In this document: positions 10,671 to 22,699 of the stretch, one piece after another
Numbering within the stretch: the stretch's first letter is position 1
How the letters are laid out: every line of letters starts with the position of its first letter
Translations under genes and position numbers: made by a program
Assembly: GCA_021234155.1 (NCBI GenBank)
Contig: JAJEKV010000073.1
Coordinates: 4,870,001 to 4,934,000 of the forward strand
DNA: 64,000 nucleotides
Source: Isoetes taiwanensis
Lineage: Eukaryota; Streptophyta; Lycopodiopsida; Isoetales; Isoetaceae
Direction: 5' to 3'
The notes under the pieces: model-generated
The model's input: the letters and a program-made list of their open reading frames with translations, nothing else
Databases searched by the model: none
Told to the model about the DNA's origin: nothing

Positions 10671-11154
10671 CCCCCAATTCATGGAGCAATGCAAGGGTCG
10701 GCTCGTCACCGAAGTAGTCAACACCGAATCGATAGGTGAGTGGAAGGTAGATTAAAAAGTCTACTTCCGTCTCACGAAAGTAGATGACCTTGAGAGATAA
10801 GAGGTCATTCAGGCATGCATTGATAGGAAAGCACCTCTAATCAATGCCTACCACGGGAAGGACGCCATCCTTCACGCCCAAATACGGGAAGGACGCCACC
10901 TTTCACGCCAAAAGCAACTAAAGTTGTAGGCATGAGGGGTCATCCTAGGCATGATAGGGCGTTGTCTCCACGGCCAAGATGGAAGAAACATAATCTTCCT
11001 ACGCTGGGAGATTAGCCTTGCATCCATATAAATTGTAATTAATGGGTGGTTCCCTAACAACCAACCTTAAAATAATTAAATGTATACTGACGTAGTGTTG
11101 GACCTGCAGGCCAATAGGAGAGTCTAGCAGCAGGAAGGTCGCATTGCGAAGACT
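10671..11154 (+). other. Chromovirus 3' untranslated region
   Basis: Non-coding stretch between the end of pol and the 3' LTR. It contains a two-copy short repeat near 10853-10910 (GGGAAGGACGCCA with C-rich spacer TTCACGCC). A convincing polypurine tract directly before the LTR start is not visible, perhaps through mutation. Copy 2 of this region is about 14865-15345. Confidence 0.55.
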
Positions 11155-12788
11155 TGTAACACATGTTTTGTCATAATGTGTTGTAAGGAAAAGATATGAA
11201 ACCTTAATTAGAGAATTTTGGAACTATGCTAATAAAAATGGTACAAGCCATAAAATTTTGTGAATAATAAACGATTACGTAAGAGGGCGAAAGAACCTCT
11301 TACCATAGTATGATATTAAACAAGGACGTGTTATGATAAATTAAAATATTACCTTGGGGAAATTATACTGTAAAACTATATGTATCAAATGTAATTGCAG
11401 GGTATGCAGGTTTCCAAGGTGGGGAGACACGTGATGCTGAGGACTAACCCTAAAAGTTCACATATAAGGAACCAAAGGAGAAACCCTAAATCTTTCTTCT
11501 TTCGCATTTGGGCTTTCCTAAGCCATTTCGGCTAAGGCAAGCTACCATTTCGCATTGTCAGGCGTCGCTGAGCCGCCTTTGCACATTAGATTGATCAAGA
11601 GCAGCAGTCTTCAGCAAGAACGAAGGCATGGACGCATTCCGGGGAGCTGGAGCTAGCCAAGGATCAGGTAACTTGCGATTCTATTGTGCAAAGCCGCCTC
11701 TTAGCCCGGCAATGAGTTAGGATACTATGTTAGATCAGTCCTATCAGCCTTGTAGATCCTAAGATCAACAGCCGTAACGAAAGAACCTAACCTTGTATGT
11801 TTAGGTAAGATAGATTAGATCTTATTCAGTATTTCAGTTCTTTGATGTTGATGATGTTCCATTCTATGCTCTCCTGTGTATGTGGGAAGGGGGGTAGAGA
11901 CCCTGAAACCTTCGGTAGCAGATGATCCTAGATAGCCTCATTAAATCCCAATTAATGCGGCCCCTTTACAAGAGCCCGTCGGGTTGTGGGTGGCGGGGCT
12001 AGACCGGTGAAATAAGGGGGACTTGTCCCATCACTGATTGATCCCTCTGGTGTGTAAAGCCTATCAGGGATCTAAGTGGGCTAGGCTTAATGGTTTGCCA
12101 CTGTGTGTGGGCAAGGCATGAGCTCGACACCTCTTGGGTGATGTGTTACCTTCAATGAGGTTCAAGTCGAATTCGGGCAGTGGCCCTCTAGCTACCTGTG
12201 ATGGGCATGTATGCCTCTGGAGGGGAGGTGACTATCTTCCTGCCTCATCGGGGCTGGGGAGATGCAACCCAGCAATAGCCCTTTTGGCTATGCACCCGGC
12301 AGGCTACGGTCTGGTCCCAAGACTCTTCAACCTATTCTGCAAAGTGTGCACGGGAGGGGCGGATGGAGTGGACTACCCAACAGCCATGTTCTTATGCCAG
12401 CCCAATCCAGTTGCCATGAATTCGGTCTGCATTGACTTCTGGAGACTCAAGCCGTCAGTCGATTCCCCCATGAGTCTGAGCCCTGGGTAGGATTCCCCTT
12501 TTGTTGTTGTTATTGATGTTGTTGTTACACATGTTATGTTATGATGTGTTCACCCCTCGAGGTGACTTGTTGATGTATTGATGTCATGTGCTCATGTTTA
12601 TTCATGCTTCCGCAGCTAGGACGGTCCCGAAGGAAGACAAGCAAATGATCCATCCACTCTTCCTCACTGGCCCAGTTCTTGGGATTGGTGTCAGGTGGAT
12701 GGCCCCTGCCAGTTTGGCTACCAGGGGGATGAACTCCACGTTCTGATACGATGGGAGCGTCGTAGAAGAAGTAGGGGATGTCACGACA
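11155..12788 (+). mobile_element. Chromovirus 3' LTR, copy 1
   Basis: Begins TGTAACACATG and ends TGTCACGACA, so it has near-inverted TG..CA type ends. The right part from 11816 matches the 5' LTR at 4738-5674. A TATA-like CATATAAGG is near 11460, followed by AGGAGAAACCCTAAA, a plausible transcription start region. Part of this sequence, in reverse, recurs at 44077-44641. At roughly 1.63 kb the length is ordinary for plant chromovirus LTRs. Confidence 0.72.
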
Positions 12789-13001
12789 AAAAATTAGGCC
12801 AAGCTCCATATTGCTCCGTAAGGAGTAGCAATCGACTGCAAAACGCAGGTTCGAGGATGCGTATGAGAAGTGATGAACATACAAAGTTCCTATGCTTGAT
12901 TCAATGTACTATGATGTCAGATGGAATTATGAAAGTGAACATTTCTTATGGCTGAGTGAGTTCGTTAAGTGAAAAATAAATTTATATAAATACTAGAAAA
13001 A
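12789..13001. other. Flank between LTR and Helitron-like unit (copy 1)
   Basis: About 200 bp between the 3' LTR end and the GTGCCCAGC terminus, with the A/T-rich lead-in ATATAAATACTAG at 12984-12996. The second copy is 16965-17178. No gene recognised. Confidence 0.5.
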
Positions 13002-14012
13002 GTGCCCAGCGTTGCTGGGCTTTTCATCAGGCATAATTTAAAAAATCAACAAAAAATGGTGGATATATTTCACTTGAGAAGGCTTGTGTTGAATGATGAG
13101 AAGCAAATGTGGAGCGAAGGTTAATGGTAGAATCTTGAGAAATTTTTCTGTGTGTTACCCCGTACTAATACAATGTGATATGGCAAATATGGTGCACTCC
13201 CATTGCAGTATCATCTACCTAAATCAGACTTGCAAAGAAGACATGACAAGTCACATAAGTTACTTGATTTAGAGATTGCTTCAAGTTTTATGCAAGTTGG
13301 AAGTTTAATTTTAATGTTTTACTTTTTTGTTTTTTCACTCCTAAAAGTGCACTATCTTAAGCTTATATTTGGCACAAGTTGAACATCTACATGGTACTTG
13401 CAATTGACCAGGCATGAATCCATGTTCTTAGATGATGCAACTATCTGCAATCTAGAGTTCCTACAATAAAAGAGAAACTTGAAACCTTTGCAAAATTGTC
13501 TTTATAGAGCTCTACCTGGGGATGAACCCAGTCATTTTCCTTATTGAAGAGGCCTTGATTATCTGGGCAATATTAGCAGTCTATGTACTGAGCACAAAAA
13601 AGAGGTTTAACGGAAGCCGATATTGCCATGCACTTGGAGGCATGTTTATGACTAACAACAACCATAAATATAAATAAAATATTGTATAGGCCATGTATTA
13701 CCCAAGTAACTCATTCTCAGCTTCAAAATAAATATAACATTTTGAATGTATAAGGTGCTAATGAGCAAAGATTTTCTGCATGAAAATTATGATGGCTTCA
13801 AGTTCACAATCCAATTAGAAGTCCATGTTATAGGGATCAGATAATTATAGAGAAACTCCGGTCCATCTAAGGATATAGGTTCTAGCTACAATCTTGCACT
13901 TGACTGCAAGAGAATCAGATATTGACAACACATTGGATTCTTCGATGTATGATGTATATATATGGTTCAAGCCTAAAAAAACCTTCAAGTCATGCACCAT
14001 CTTCGTATGGCT
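13002..14012 (+). repeat. First 1.0 kb of the 5.4-kb unit (duplicated part)
   Basis: Starts with GTGCCCAGCGTTGCTGGGC and follows the same sequence as 17179-18189. It is cut at the duplication junction 14012. It represents the left end of the tandem unit carried along by the 4.2-kb duplication, not an independent unit. Confidence 0.85.
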
Positions 14013-14864
14013 CCACGGGATGCCAAGGGAAATAATCTCGGATAGAGACTCTAAATTTATGAGTGCATTCTGGCATGATTTGTTTACCACCATTCAGACG
14101 AATCTCTCTATGAGCACAGGTCCGCAGACAGATGGTCAGACGGAGCGAACCAACTGGATCATTGAAGACATGCTAAGGAATTATGTGTGGAACAAACAGT
14201 CTAAGTGGGAGGATTTCATCCACTTAGTGGAGTTCGCCTACAACACCACCAAGCAGGAGTCATCCCAAATGTCTCGTTTCATGATTAATTATGGGTATCA
14301 GTGTCTTACCCCAGATACATGGCACAACCCAGTGTCAAAAGTGGAAGTCTCCCAGCAGATGTTATCGGATATGCAGCAGCTAGTGGAGGAGGTAAGAGGA
14401 TACCTGCTAGCAGCGAGAAGTAGGCAAAAAAGCATAGACGATAAGCACAGAACGGTAAGGGAATTTCAGGTGGGAGACAATGTATAGTTGAAGATCAAAG
14501 TCAAGCAGGCCAAGCTCCGCATCGGCAACTGCAAGAAGCTTGCTCCAAGATGGGTTGGGCCATTCAGGATAGCCAAAAGAGTAGGTAGCCAATCCTACAA
14601 GTTGGACCTGCCAGCACATCTCAAAATCCATAGGGTCTTCCATGTAAGTCTCCTGAAGAGGCACACTCCTAATCCAGAGGAAGTATTGAAGACATCTGAG
14701 TTACTGGAAATGACGGACGACCAACTTGAAATCGTCCCAGAGGTTTTCCTTGACAAGGCATATAAGAAGACAAGAATATCCCAATTTCTCCAATACCTAG
14801 TGAAATGGACGCATTTGTGGAGGACGCTACGTGGGTACTACAATTAGATTTGCAGAAGTAGTAC
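14013..14864 (+). pseudogene. Second copy of integrase core end and chromodomain
   Basis: Repeats 9817-10670: SDRDSKF, PQTDGQTERTN, the GPF/Y region and the chromodomain, without any zinc domain, RT or first catalytic Asp upstream. It carries the same TAG (14485-14487) as copy 1 at 10289 and the same frame break inside the chromodomain. These defects therefore existed before the duplication. Upstream it is fused in frame to flank sequence (13894-14012), so the long open frame seen there is an accident of the junction. Confidence 0.9.
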
Positions 14865-15345
14865 CCCCAATTCATGGAGCAATGCAAGGTTCGGCTCGTC
14901 ACCGAAGTAGTCAACACCGAATCGATAGGTGAGTGGAAGGTAGATTAAAAAGTCTACTTCCGTCTCACGAAAGTAGATGACCTTGAGAGATAAGAGGTCA
15001 TTCAGGCATGCATTGATAGGAAAGCACCTCTAATCAATGCCTACCACGGAAGGGCGCCATCCTTCACCCAAATGCGGAAGGACGCGCCACCTTTCACGCC
15101 AAAAGCAACTAAAGTTGTAGGCATGAGGGGTCATCCTAGGCATGATAGGGCGTTGTCTCCACGGCCAAGATGGAAGAAACATAATCTTCCTACGCCGGGA
15201 GATTAGCCTTGCATCCATATAAATTGTAATTAATGGGTGGTTCCCTAACAACCAACCTTAAAATAATTAAATGTATACTGACGTAGTGTTGAACCTGCAG
15301 GCCAATAGGAGAGTCTAGCAGCAGGAAGGTCGCACTGCGAAGACT

Positions 15346-16964
15346 TGTAACACATTGTTGTAAGGAAAAGATATGAAACCTTAATTAGAGAATTTTGGAA
15401 CTATGCTAATAATAATGGTACAAGCCATAAAATTTTGTGAATAATAAATGATTACGTAAGAGGGCGAAAGAACCTCTTACCATAGTATGATATTAAACAA
15501 GGACGTGTTATGATAAATTAAAATATTACCTTGGGGAAATTATACTGTAAAACTATATGTATCAAATGTAATTGCAGGGTATGCAGGTTTCCAAGGTGGG
15601 GAGACACGTGATGCTGAGGACTAACCCTAAAAGTTCACATATAAGGAACCAAAGGAGAAACCCTAAATCTTTCTTCTTTCGCATTTGGGCTTTCCTGAGC
15701 CATTTCGGCTAAGGCAAGCTACCATTTCGCATTGTCAGGCGTCGCTGAGCCGCCTTTGCACATTAGATTGATCAAGAGCAGCAGTCTTCAGCAAGAACGA
15801 AGGCATGGACGCATTCCGGGGAGCTGGAGCTAGCCAAGGATCAGGTAACTTGCGATTCTATTGTGCAAAGCCGCCTCTTAGCCCGGCAATGAGTTAGGAT
15901 AGTATGTTAGATCAGTCCTATCAGCCTTGTAGATCCTAAGATCAACAGCCGTAACGAAAGAACCTAACCTTGTATGTTTAGGTAAGATAGATTAGATCTT
16001 ATTCAGTATTTCAGTTCTTTGATGTTGAAGATGTTCCATTCTATGCTCTCTTGTGTATGTGGGAAGGGGGATAGAGACCCTGAAACCTTCGGTAGCAGAT
16101 GATCCTAGATAGCCTCATTAAATCCCAATTAATGCGGCCCCTGTACAAGAGCCCGCTGGGTTGTGGGTGGCGGGGCTAGACCGGTGAAATAAGGGGGACT
16201 TGTCCCATCACTGATTGATCCCTCTGGTGTGTAAAGCCTATCAGGGATCTAAGTGGGCTAGGCTTAATGGTTTGCCACTGCGTGTGGGCAAGGCATGAGC
16301 TCGACACCTCTTGGGTGATGTGTTACCTTCAATGAGGTTCAAGTCGAATACGGGCAGTGGCCCTCTAGCTACCTGTGATGGGCATGTATGCCTCTGGAGG
16401 GGAGGTGACTATCTTCCTGCCTCATTGGGGCTGGGGAGATGCAACCCAGCAATAGCCCTTTTGGCTATGCACCCGGCAGGCTACGGTCTGGTCCCAAGAC
16501 TCTTCAACCTATTCTGCAAAGTGTGCACGGGAGGGGCGGATGGAGTGGACTACCCAACAGCCACGTTCTTATGCCAGCCCAATCCAGTTGCCATGAATTC
16601 GGTCTGCATTGACTTCTGGAGACTCAAGCCGTCAGTCGATTCCCCCATGAGTCTGAGCCCTGGGTAGGATTCCCCTTTTGTTGTTGTTATTGATGTTGTT
16701 GTTACACATGTTATGTTATGATGTGTTCACCCCTCGAGGTGACTTGTTGATGTATTGATGTCATGTGCTCATGTTTATTCATGCTTCCGCAGCTAGGACG
16801 GTCCCGAAGGAAGACAAGCAAATGATCCATCCACTCTTCCTCACTGGCCCAGTTCTTGGGATTGGTGTCAGGTGGATGGCCCCTGCCAGTTTGGCTACCA
16901 GGGGGATGAACTCCACGTTCTGATACGATGGGAGCGTCGTAGAAGAAGTAGGGGATGTCACGAC
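15346..16964 (+). mobile_element. Chromovirus 3' LTR, copy 2
   Basis: Second copy of the LTR at 11155-12788, beginning TGTAACACATTG and ending TGTCACGACA. It differs by small deletions near its left end and scattered substitutions. It arose by the 4.2-kb tandem duplication. Confidence 0.8.
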
Positions 16965-18539
16965 AAAAAATTAGGCCAAGCTCCATATTGCTCCGTAAGG
17001 AGTAGCAATCGACTGCAAAACGCAGGTTCGAGGATGCGTATGAGAAGTGATGAACATACAAAGTTCCTATGCTTGATTCAATGTACTATGATGTCAGATG
17101 GAATTATGAAAGTGAACATTTCTTATGGCTGAGTGAGTTCGTTAAGTGAAAAATAAATTTATATAAATACTAGAAAAAGTGCCCAGCGTTGCTGGGCTTT
17201 TCATCAGGCATAATTTAAAAAATCAACAAAAAATGGTGGATATATTTCACTTGAGAAGGCTTGTGTTGAATGATGAGAAGCAAATGTGGAGCGAAGGTTA
17301 ATGGTAGAATCTTGAGAAATTTTTCTGTGTGTTACCCCGTACTAATACAATGTGATATGGCAAATATGGTGCACTCCCATTGCAAAGATCATCTACCTAA
17401 ATCGGACTTTTGCAAAGAAGACATGACAAGTCACATAAGTTACTTGATTTAGAGATTGCTTCAAGTTTTATGCAAGTTGGAAGTTTAATTTAAATGTTTT
17501 ACTTTTTTGTTTTTTCACTCCTAAAAGTGCACTATCTTAAGCTTATATTTGGCACAAGTTGAACATCTACATGGTACTTGCAATTGACCAGGCATGAATC
17601 CATGTTCTTAGATGATGCAACTATCTGCAATCTAGAGTTCCTACAATAAAAGAGAAACTTGAAACCTTTGCAAAATTGTCTTTATAGAGCTCTACCTGGG
17701 GATGAACCCAGTCATTTTCCTTATTGAAGAGGCCTTGACTATCTCGGGCAATATTAGCGCCTATGTAATGAGCACAAAAAAGAGGTTTAACTAAGCCGAT
17801 ATTGCCATGCACACAGGCATGTTTATGACTAACAACAACCATAAATATAAATAAAATATTGTATAGGCCATGTATTACCCAAGTAACTCATTCTCAGCTT
17901 CAAAATAAATATAACATTTCGAATGTATAAGGTGCTAATGAGCAAAGATTTTCTGCATGAAAATTATGATGGCTTCAAGTTCACAATCCAATTAGAAGTC
18001 CATGTTATAGGGATCAGATAATTATAGAGAAACTCCGGTCCATCTAAGGATATAGGTTCTAGCTACAATCTTGCACTTGACTGCAAGAGAATCAGATATT
18101 GACAACACATTGGATTCTTCGATGTATGATGTATATATATGGTTCAAGCCTAAAAAAACCTTCAAGTCATGCACCATCTTCGTATGGCTAAAGCTCTGGG
18201 ACTCCCTTTGGTTTGACCATCACCGACAAATGCTAAGCTTTGAGTCCTTGTGTCCATTAAATCCAATCAAGCCATGCCCAGAAGCACAAGTGCTCTTACA
18301 CAGGCAAATTACCTGCAACAACCGGTTTAGACCAGTCACAACGAATTTTCAGTATATATTGACGTATACCCAAAATGTACCCATTACCCACATGAGCGAG
18401 GATTTGCACTTTAGAGGCACCCCCGCAAGGCATAATATTATCACACCAAATTTTCTCAACACTATATCTTCTTCGACGTGCAAAGGTCGAGCTGATAGCC
18501 CAGAATGAAGGCTACATGATGACTGTTGCAACCTGAACA

Positions 18540-18768
18540 TCAGATAGGCCTCAAAACTCCTGGATGGATTATATTTAGTTGCTCCATTTGTTCTTCTTCT
18601 CTGTTGTTTTCATTTATTATTTCGTTTTGTAATGGGGCTTAGTCCTTGAATTTTATTTAGGTTTATCCCCAGTGCTGTGAACCCATCCCATAACCCATTG
18701 GGGTTTCCGTAGATGTAAAAAATCCATCCGTCTATCTATCCATCCATCCATCCATCCATCCATCTATC
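18540..18768 (+). mobile_element. LINE-like 3' end with (TCCA/TCTA)n tail
   Basis: A T-rich stretch (TTGTTCTTCTTCTCTGTTG) leads to GTAATGGGGCTTAGTCC, then GTAGATGTAAAAA and a (TCCA)n/(TCTA)n tail at 18723-18768. This resembles plant LINE 3' UTRs that end in simple repeats. The same block with varied tail length is at about 24070-24300 and 33530-33746 in units 2 and 3. No coding part is attached, so it may be a short truncated copy. Confidence 0.4.
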
Positions 18769-18898
18769 GCACTTGCACCCTTAGCAACAGTATCACTAAA
18801 ATTCATAGAAATTATTCTACCTTCGCAATGAACTTATTACAGTATCTTTTGAAGGCCCTCTTAAATGTGGCTGAGTAAGGCTAAAATTTCAAACTTTT

Positions 18899-19320
18899 GA
18901 AGAGAATTGAAAAAATGTCATATGGAAATCTATACATTTTGCCATGTGCTTATGGTATTGCAATCAACATTCTGAGGCAAGTATGGCCCAATTCATTGCA
19001 AATCAACATGGCTAAATATACCTTTATCTATAAGATGGGAAACGTTTAAAAAGCTCGCCATGTTGTGTTGTATAGCTCCAAATGAAAATATGAAGAAATA
19101 ATATTCAAAGCATACTGTAGATTTAAGAGAATTGAAAAAATGTCATATGGAAATCTATACATTTTGCCTTACGAGGCAAGTATGACCCAATTCATTGCAA
19201 ATCAACATAGGTAAATATACTATTATCTATAAGATGGAAAATGTTTAAAAAGCTCGCCATGTTGTGTTGTATAGTTCCAAATGAAAATGTGAAGAAATAA
19301 TATTCAAAACATGATGTAGA
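18899..19320. repeat. 225-bp direct duplication inside unit 1
   Basis: AGAGAATTGAAAAAATGTCA starts one block near 18900 and another near 19126; both go on through GGAAATCTATACATTTTGCC and GATGGGAAACGTTTAAAAAGC-like sequence. Unit 3 has the same pair (about 33879-34300), whereas unit 2 has one block (from about 24434). Confidence 0.85.
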
Positions 19321-20890
19321 AATATATCTGTCGTATCTACCTGCTTCAATAAACCAACGTTTGACATGTTTGGTCCTTTTCTTTTCCAACCATCCAGTTT
19401 TCACATATGACTTGCAAAACTTCTTTACTTGAAAAGGTTCTATAGTTTTCAAAGGAGTCTCTTCATAAGGAAGGGTCATAATAGAAAATCTCCAATAAAG
19501 TAGATCATTTTTTAGACAGATTTTCAATAACATCTTGCAAGAAACAAGAACATATAATGGCTATCCACCTTTGCGGAACTCAAATAAGACAAAGAAATCA
19601 TATGCAAAATTCTTTGATAGATGTAAATCAGCATCATATGCTTTAGAGTACTATAATTTTTGTTTTTAGCCAAGGTCAAAGGCATGACCTTAGAAATGAT
19701 CTCAGAAATGGGTATGGATAATTTCGAATAGAAGCATATGGTGAGCAGAAGTTATGTTCTAACTCTGGTGGAAGCTATGCAAAATATATAGATTGCTTCA
19801 TTATTGCCCTTCATTGTTATCAATAAAAAGAGTGACATTTGTTGACTTGTCTTAATGGCAGCCTCCATCTATTCTCGGTTCCATAAGAGTTGCTATTTTT
19901 ATTCTCATACGAGTTCCATGACGATAGATCTGGTCATTCATTTTTCTGACCATTGGTGCATAGCAACAACTACAAATGAAGCATTTTAATCTGACTATGC
20001 CTGTGATATATAGGATATTCATGCATTGTATGTATTTGCAAGTATATTAAGCAATGTATCATGTTCAGTGCCCTTATTAGGCTGAGATGAGCAGACCAAT
20101 ATGGCAAACCAGTATTTAGACAAAGCAAAAATGCTGAAACGCAAAAGGATCTCAGGACAACCTACTCTAGAATGTAGAATCTACTCTAAAAGTAACTGGA
20201 GCAGGAGATGCGTGTCTTGGGCTCTGCAACAAAGAGATCCACCATCAAAAACAGGACTTGGCCGAATGCTTAAGATATCTATAGAATGCTTAAGATATCT
20301 ATAACATGCCTTCTCTATATAGCTATGCAAAAAATCTGTGCAGGACTATTTCGAGGTTGAAATTCATATTGTAGAGTTCAATAATCAAAAATACAATATC
20401 AAAAGTAGAACTTACCCCAACAAACCTGCTCATTCTGATCCTTGTCAGCATGCATAAGAACAGGATTTTATAGTGAGGGAAAAATGGGCCTCAACAGTAT
20501 ATCATGGGCATGCCCATGTCCTTTCTGGAATCCCATGTGAAGAACAATTGTGAAGCTGCTTTTAGGCATTTTGTAGAACTCCGACTACTATGGAATTCTA
20601 GATCCAGCCGCCAAGTCTATGCCATAGCCAAGCTTCTGTCATAAACCATAAAGATACGGGTTAAGAAACGAAAAGTGAAAGACCAAGATTGATTTTAGAT
20701 AGGACTGAATTCGAAAAATGGCTGAATGCAGATGCAAATAGAAGAAATCTTACCTGAAGTCAACTTGTTATCTGGGCTGGGATCTGGACCCCCAAGATAC
20801 TTCGGGCGACTTGGATGTATTAATAAATCAGATTCAGAAGAACAATAACTGGAAACTAACTATTGACAACAAAAAGTTATTCCACATTAC

Positions 20891-21277
20891 CTCATATATT
20901 GTGTCACGTCGTTATGGATTGCTTGTGGGGATATAGGGAGCAAGAGCAGGAAGCTGTCTTAACTGTGTGAAGTTGAACACCCACCTGACAAAAGGAAAAG
21001 CCATGCTCATTGCATGAACTTCCGAATCTTGACTAAAACATATAAAACAGAATATTTGTTTGCAATTTTTAGGTCTGCATTTTAAGCCTGCAATATGAGC
21101 TAGCATAAAAATGTTTCACATGCTCATCAGGAATGCCATTGGCCTCTACTGCATATAAACACTGCTTGTGATTCATTCAAGAGCTTTATTGAAACAAAAC
21201 TATCTAAACTAACCTCTCCCATGCTATTGCAGAACCACGCAATAACTTTGGGCAGAGTTCAGCAGGTGTACTAATTC
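20891..21277 (-). pseudogene. VPS41: VPS41 exon pair in tandem unit 1
   Basis: VPS41 is the HOPS-complex subunit that tethers late endosomes to the vacuole. Two minus-strand exons are readable. The first (21277-21214) encodes PAELCPKLLRGSAIAWER and ends at a GT donor. The second (20984-20891), after TTTTGTCAG, encodes WVFNFTQLRQLPALAPYIPT, then SNP, a TAA stop, and RRDTIYE before a GTAATG donor. The order and exon join match the conserved core of plant VPS41 as I know it. The in-frame stop lies where the family has an Arg/Leu-type residue. A possible later exon with VELYKDN lies near 17690 on the same strand. Only a fragment with introns is present, so it looks like genomic DNA captured by an element. 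Confidence 0.68.
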
Positions 21278-22699
21278 CTTCTATAATACAGCTTTTTCTG
21301 ATCTTGAAGCAGCGACCCTCTTTAGTGCATATGTTGTTGCTCTGGCAAGGTGCTTCAGGAGCCCATAGCCAGATTGCACATGGCTACCAGAGAGTCGGTG
21401 CCATAGACCTAAACCTATACCCATTGCAAAAAACGTAAAGACATAGCCAAAATCACAGAATACATTAAACAAAACAGAAGAAACTATGGGACTATTTTCA
21501 CGAACAGAAGCAAAACACTGCTAAACAGGTCAGATAGCATGAGACTTCAACAATAATTATGACAGAAAGAAAGATGCAATTAAAATGTGCTAGCATGGGG
21601 CGGTAACGCTTGAATTGATGACTTATAGATGATTTGAGTGAGAAATTGCTTGAGGTAGACAGTAACAGACCAAAAAAATTTTGAGAACAATAATAAAGGG
21701 AAGAAATATACTCACAATTTTCTCAAATATCTACTTCCTTTGCCAGCAAGAGGCGGCAAATTCTCGAGAAGGTTTGTAGAAACCATGATTAATTCCTTCA
21801 AACATTCAACTTCCGCTTGCATATCTGTAGCTTGATCTCTGAACTAAGAGTACCCTAGGCATGAAGCTGCAAGAGCTGCTCATCCAAGTCATGAAAACAT
21901 CTTCAATAGAGCTTCAACCTCTCCGTCAACGTAAGTCCCCTTTTTGAGGAGATGGAGAGGAAGGCTGCAATGTGGAGTCCCATGCAAATGCATTTCTTCT
22001 CTGGCAAGTGCAAGCATTCAAATTGGGGATCTAAGAATTTGTCAGGCATCATATAGCCCGTGAAGGGATTATCCATGCACTGTTTGCAAGAAAATACTCC
22101 CACGAATAAGGAAAAAATCGTTCATGCATTAAGAATCATCAGAACTGTCGCAAAACAACAAAAAAGGAGGTCCCGTCCAGAAAGTCGACCACAAGCGAGC
22201 AAACCTGTGAGACGAAGACCATCAGGCGACGATCTTCAATCATGTGATAGGGCATCAAAGGCAACAGGAGGATAAACGCAACAGAAGGATCATTCCAGTA
22301 TAGAAAAATAACCCTAATAGTCAAACGGAATAGGAGAAAACCTTAAAAAAAAAAAGCCTTGCATCGAGTTCGAATCTCCACGCTACCTCTTCCACACAAA
22401 CAAACTGCATAATCCGAACTGATTGCTTGTGTTTTATAAGAAGTCCCACCGGAAAATAACCTTGACGAACCATAAAAGGAAAGAGGACGAAAAACTTACA
22501 AAAGAAGGTGGTCTTGAATTCGGTTGCTCTCCGCATTCGAGTTTTCCCACTGGCACGATCAGCTCTAGTTATCGACAATGGCATCCTATTAACAACCAAA
22601 AGCAATGGCATCCTATTAACAACCAAAAGCAAATAGCTCGAAACAAACTGCTAAATCAACGCTCCAAAATAAGTTAAAAAAATTAAGGGTTGAGATTTT

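Larger units (their letters stand above)
9817..18189. repeat. 4.2-kb tandem duplication (two copies)
   Basis: Copy 1 is 9817-14012 and copy 2 is 14013-18189. They run from mid-integrase through the chromodomain, 3' UTR, 3' LTR and about 1.2 kb of downstream flank. At the junction, flank sequence CTTCGTATGGCT runs directly into integrase CCACGGGATG, with only CT shared by the two break sites. After copy 2 the flank continues into new sequence (AAAGCTCTGG). Copies differ by few substitutions and small indels. It is a segmental duplication that ignores element borders, not a second insertion. Confidence 0.92.
17179..22699 (+). repeat. Tandem unit 1 (Helitron-like terminus, VPS41 fragment)
   Basis: Begins with GTGCCCAGCGTTGCTGGGC, whose CCCAGC-GTT-GCTGGG can form a hairpin. 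It ends with AAAATTAAGGGTTGAGATTTT just before the next GTGCCCAGC. Here the start is preceded by AAATACTAGAAAAA, which with the hairpin resembles the 5' ends of plant Helitrons as I remember them. Inside are antisense VPS41 exons (20891-21277), a LINE-like 3' end with (TCCA)n tail (18540-18768), a 225-bp direct duplication (18899-19320) and a 27-bp direct repeat (22576-22629). No Rep/helicase gene and no clear CTRR end were found, so the Helitron assignment is tentative; the tandem repeat itself is certain. Confidence 0.85.

Noticed and set aside
13894-14487. Long open frame joining flank sequence to integrase
   Set aside because: It is produced by the tandem-duplication junction at 14012; the left part equals non-coding flank also present at 18071 and 23600.
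18071-18508. 145-codon plus-strand frame (MHLTARESDIDNTL), also at 23600 and 33043
   Set aside because: Conserved between units only because units are near-identical. The unit 3 copy is broken by indels and no domain is recognisable.
20760-20830. Minus-strand YLGGPDPSPDNKLTS before a GTAAG donor in each unit
   Set aside because: Exon-like with a good donor, but it does not match the next part of VPS41 as I know it; source gene unknown, so left uncalled.
22365-22376. GTTCGAATC, resembling a tRNA T-arm/B box (also in units 2 and 3)
   Set aside because: No A box, cloverleaf or SINE tail at the right distance on either strand.
22321-22632. 103-codon minus frame repeated in all three units
   Set aside because: Low-complexity start from a 27-bp DNA repeat (MLLVVNRMPLLLVVNRMPL) and no known motif; explained by unit copying.
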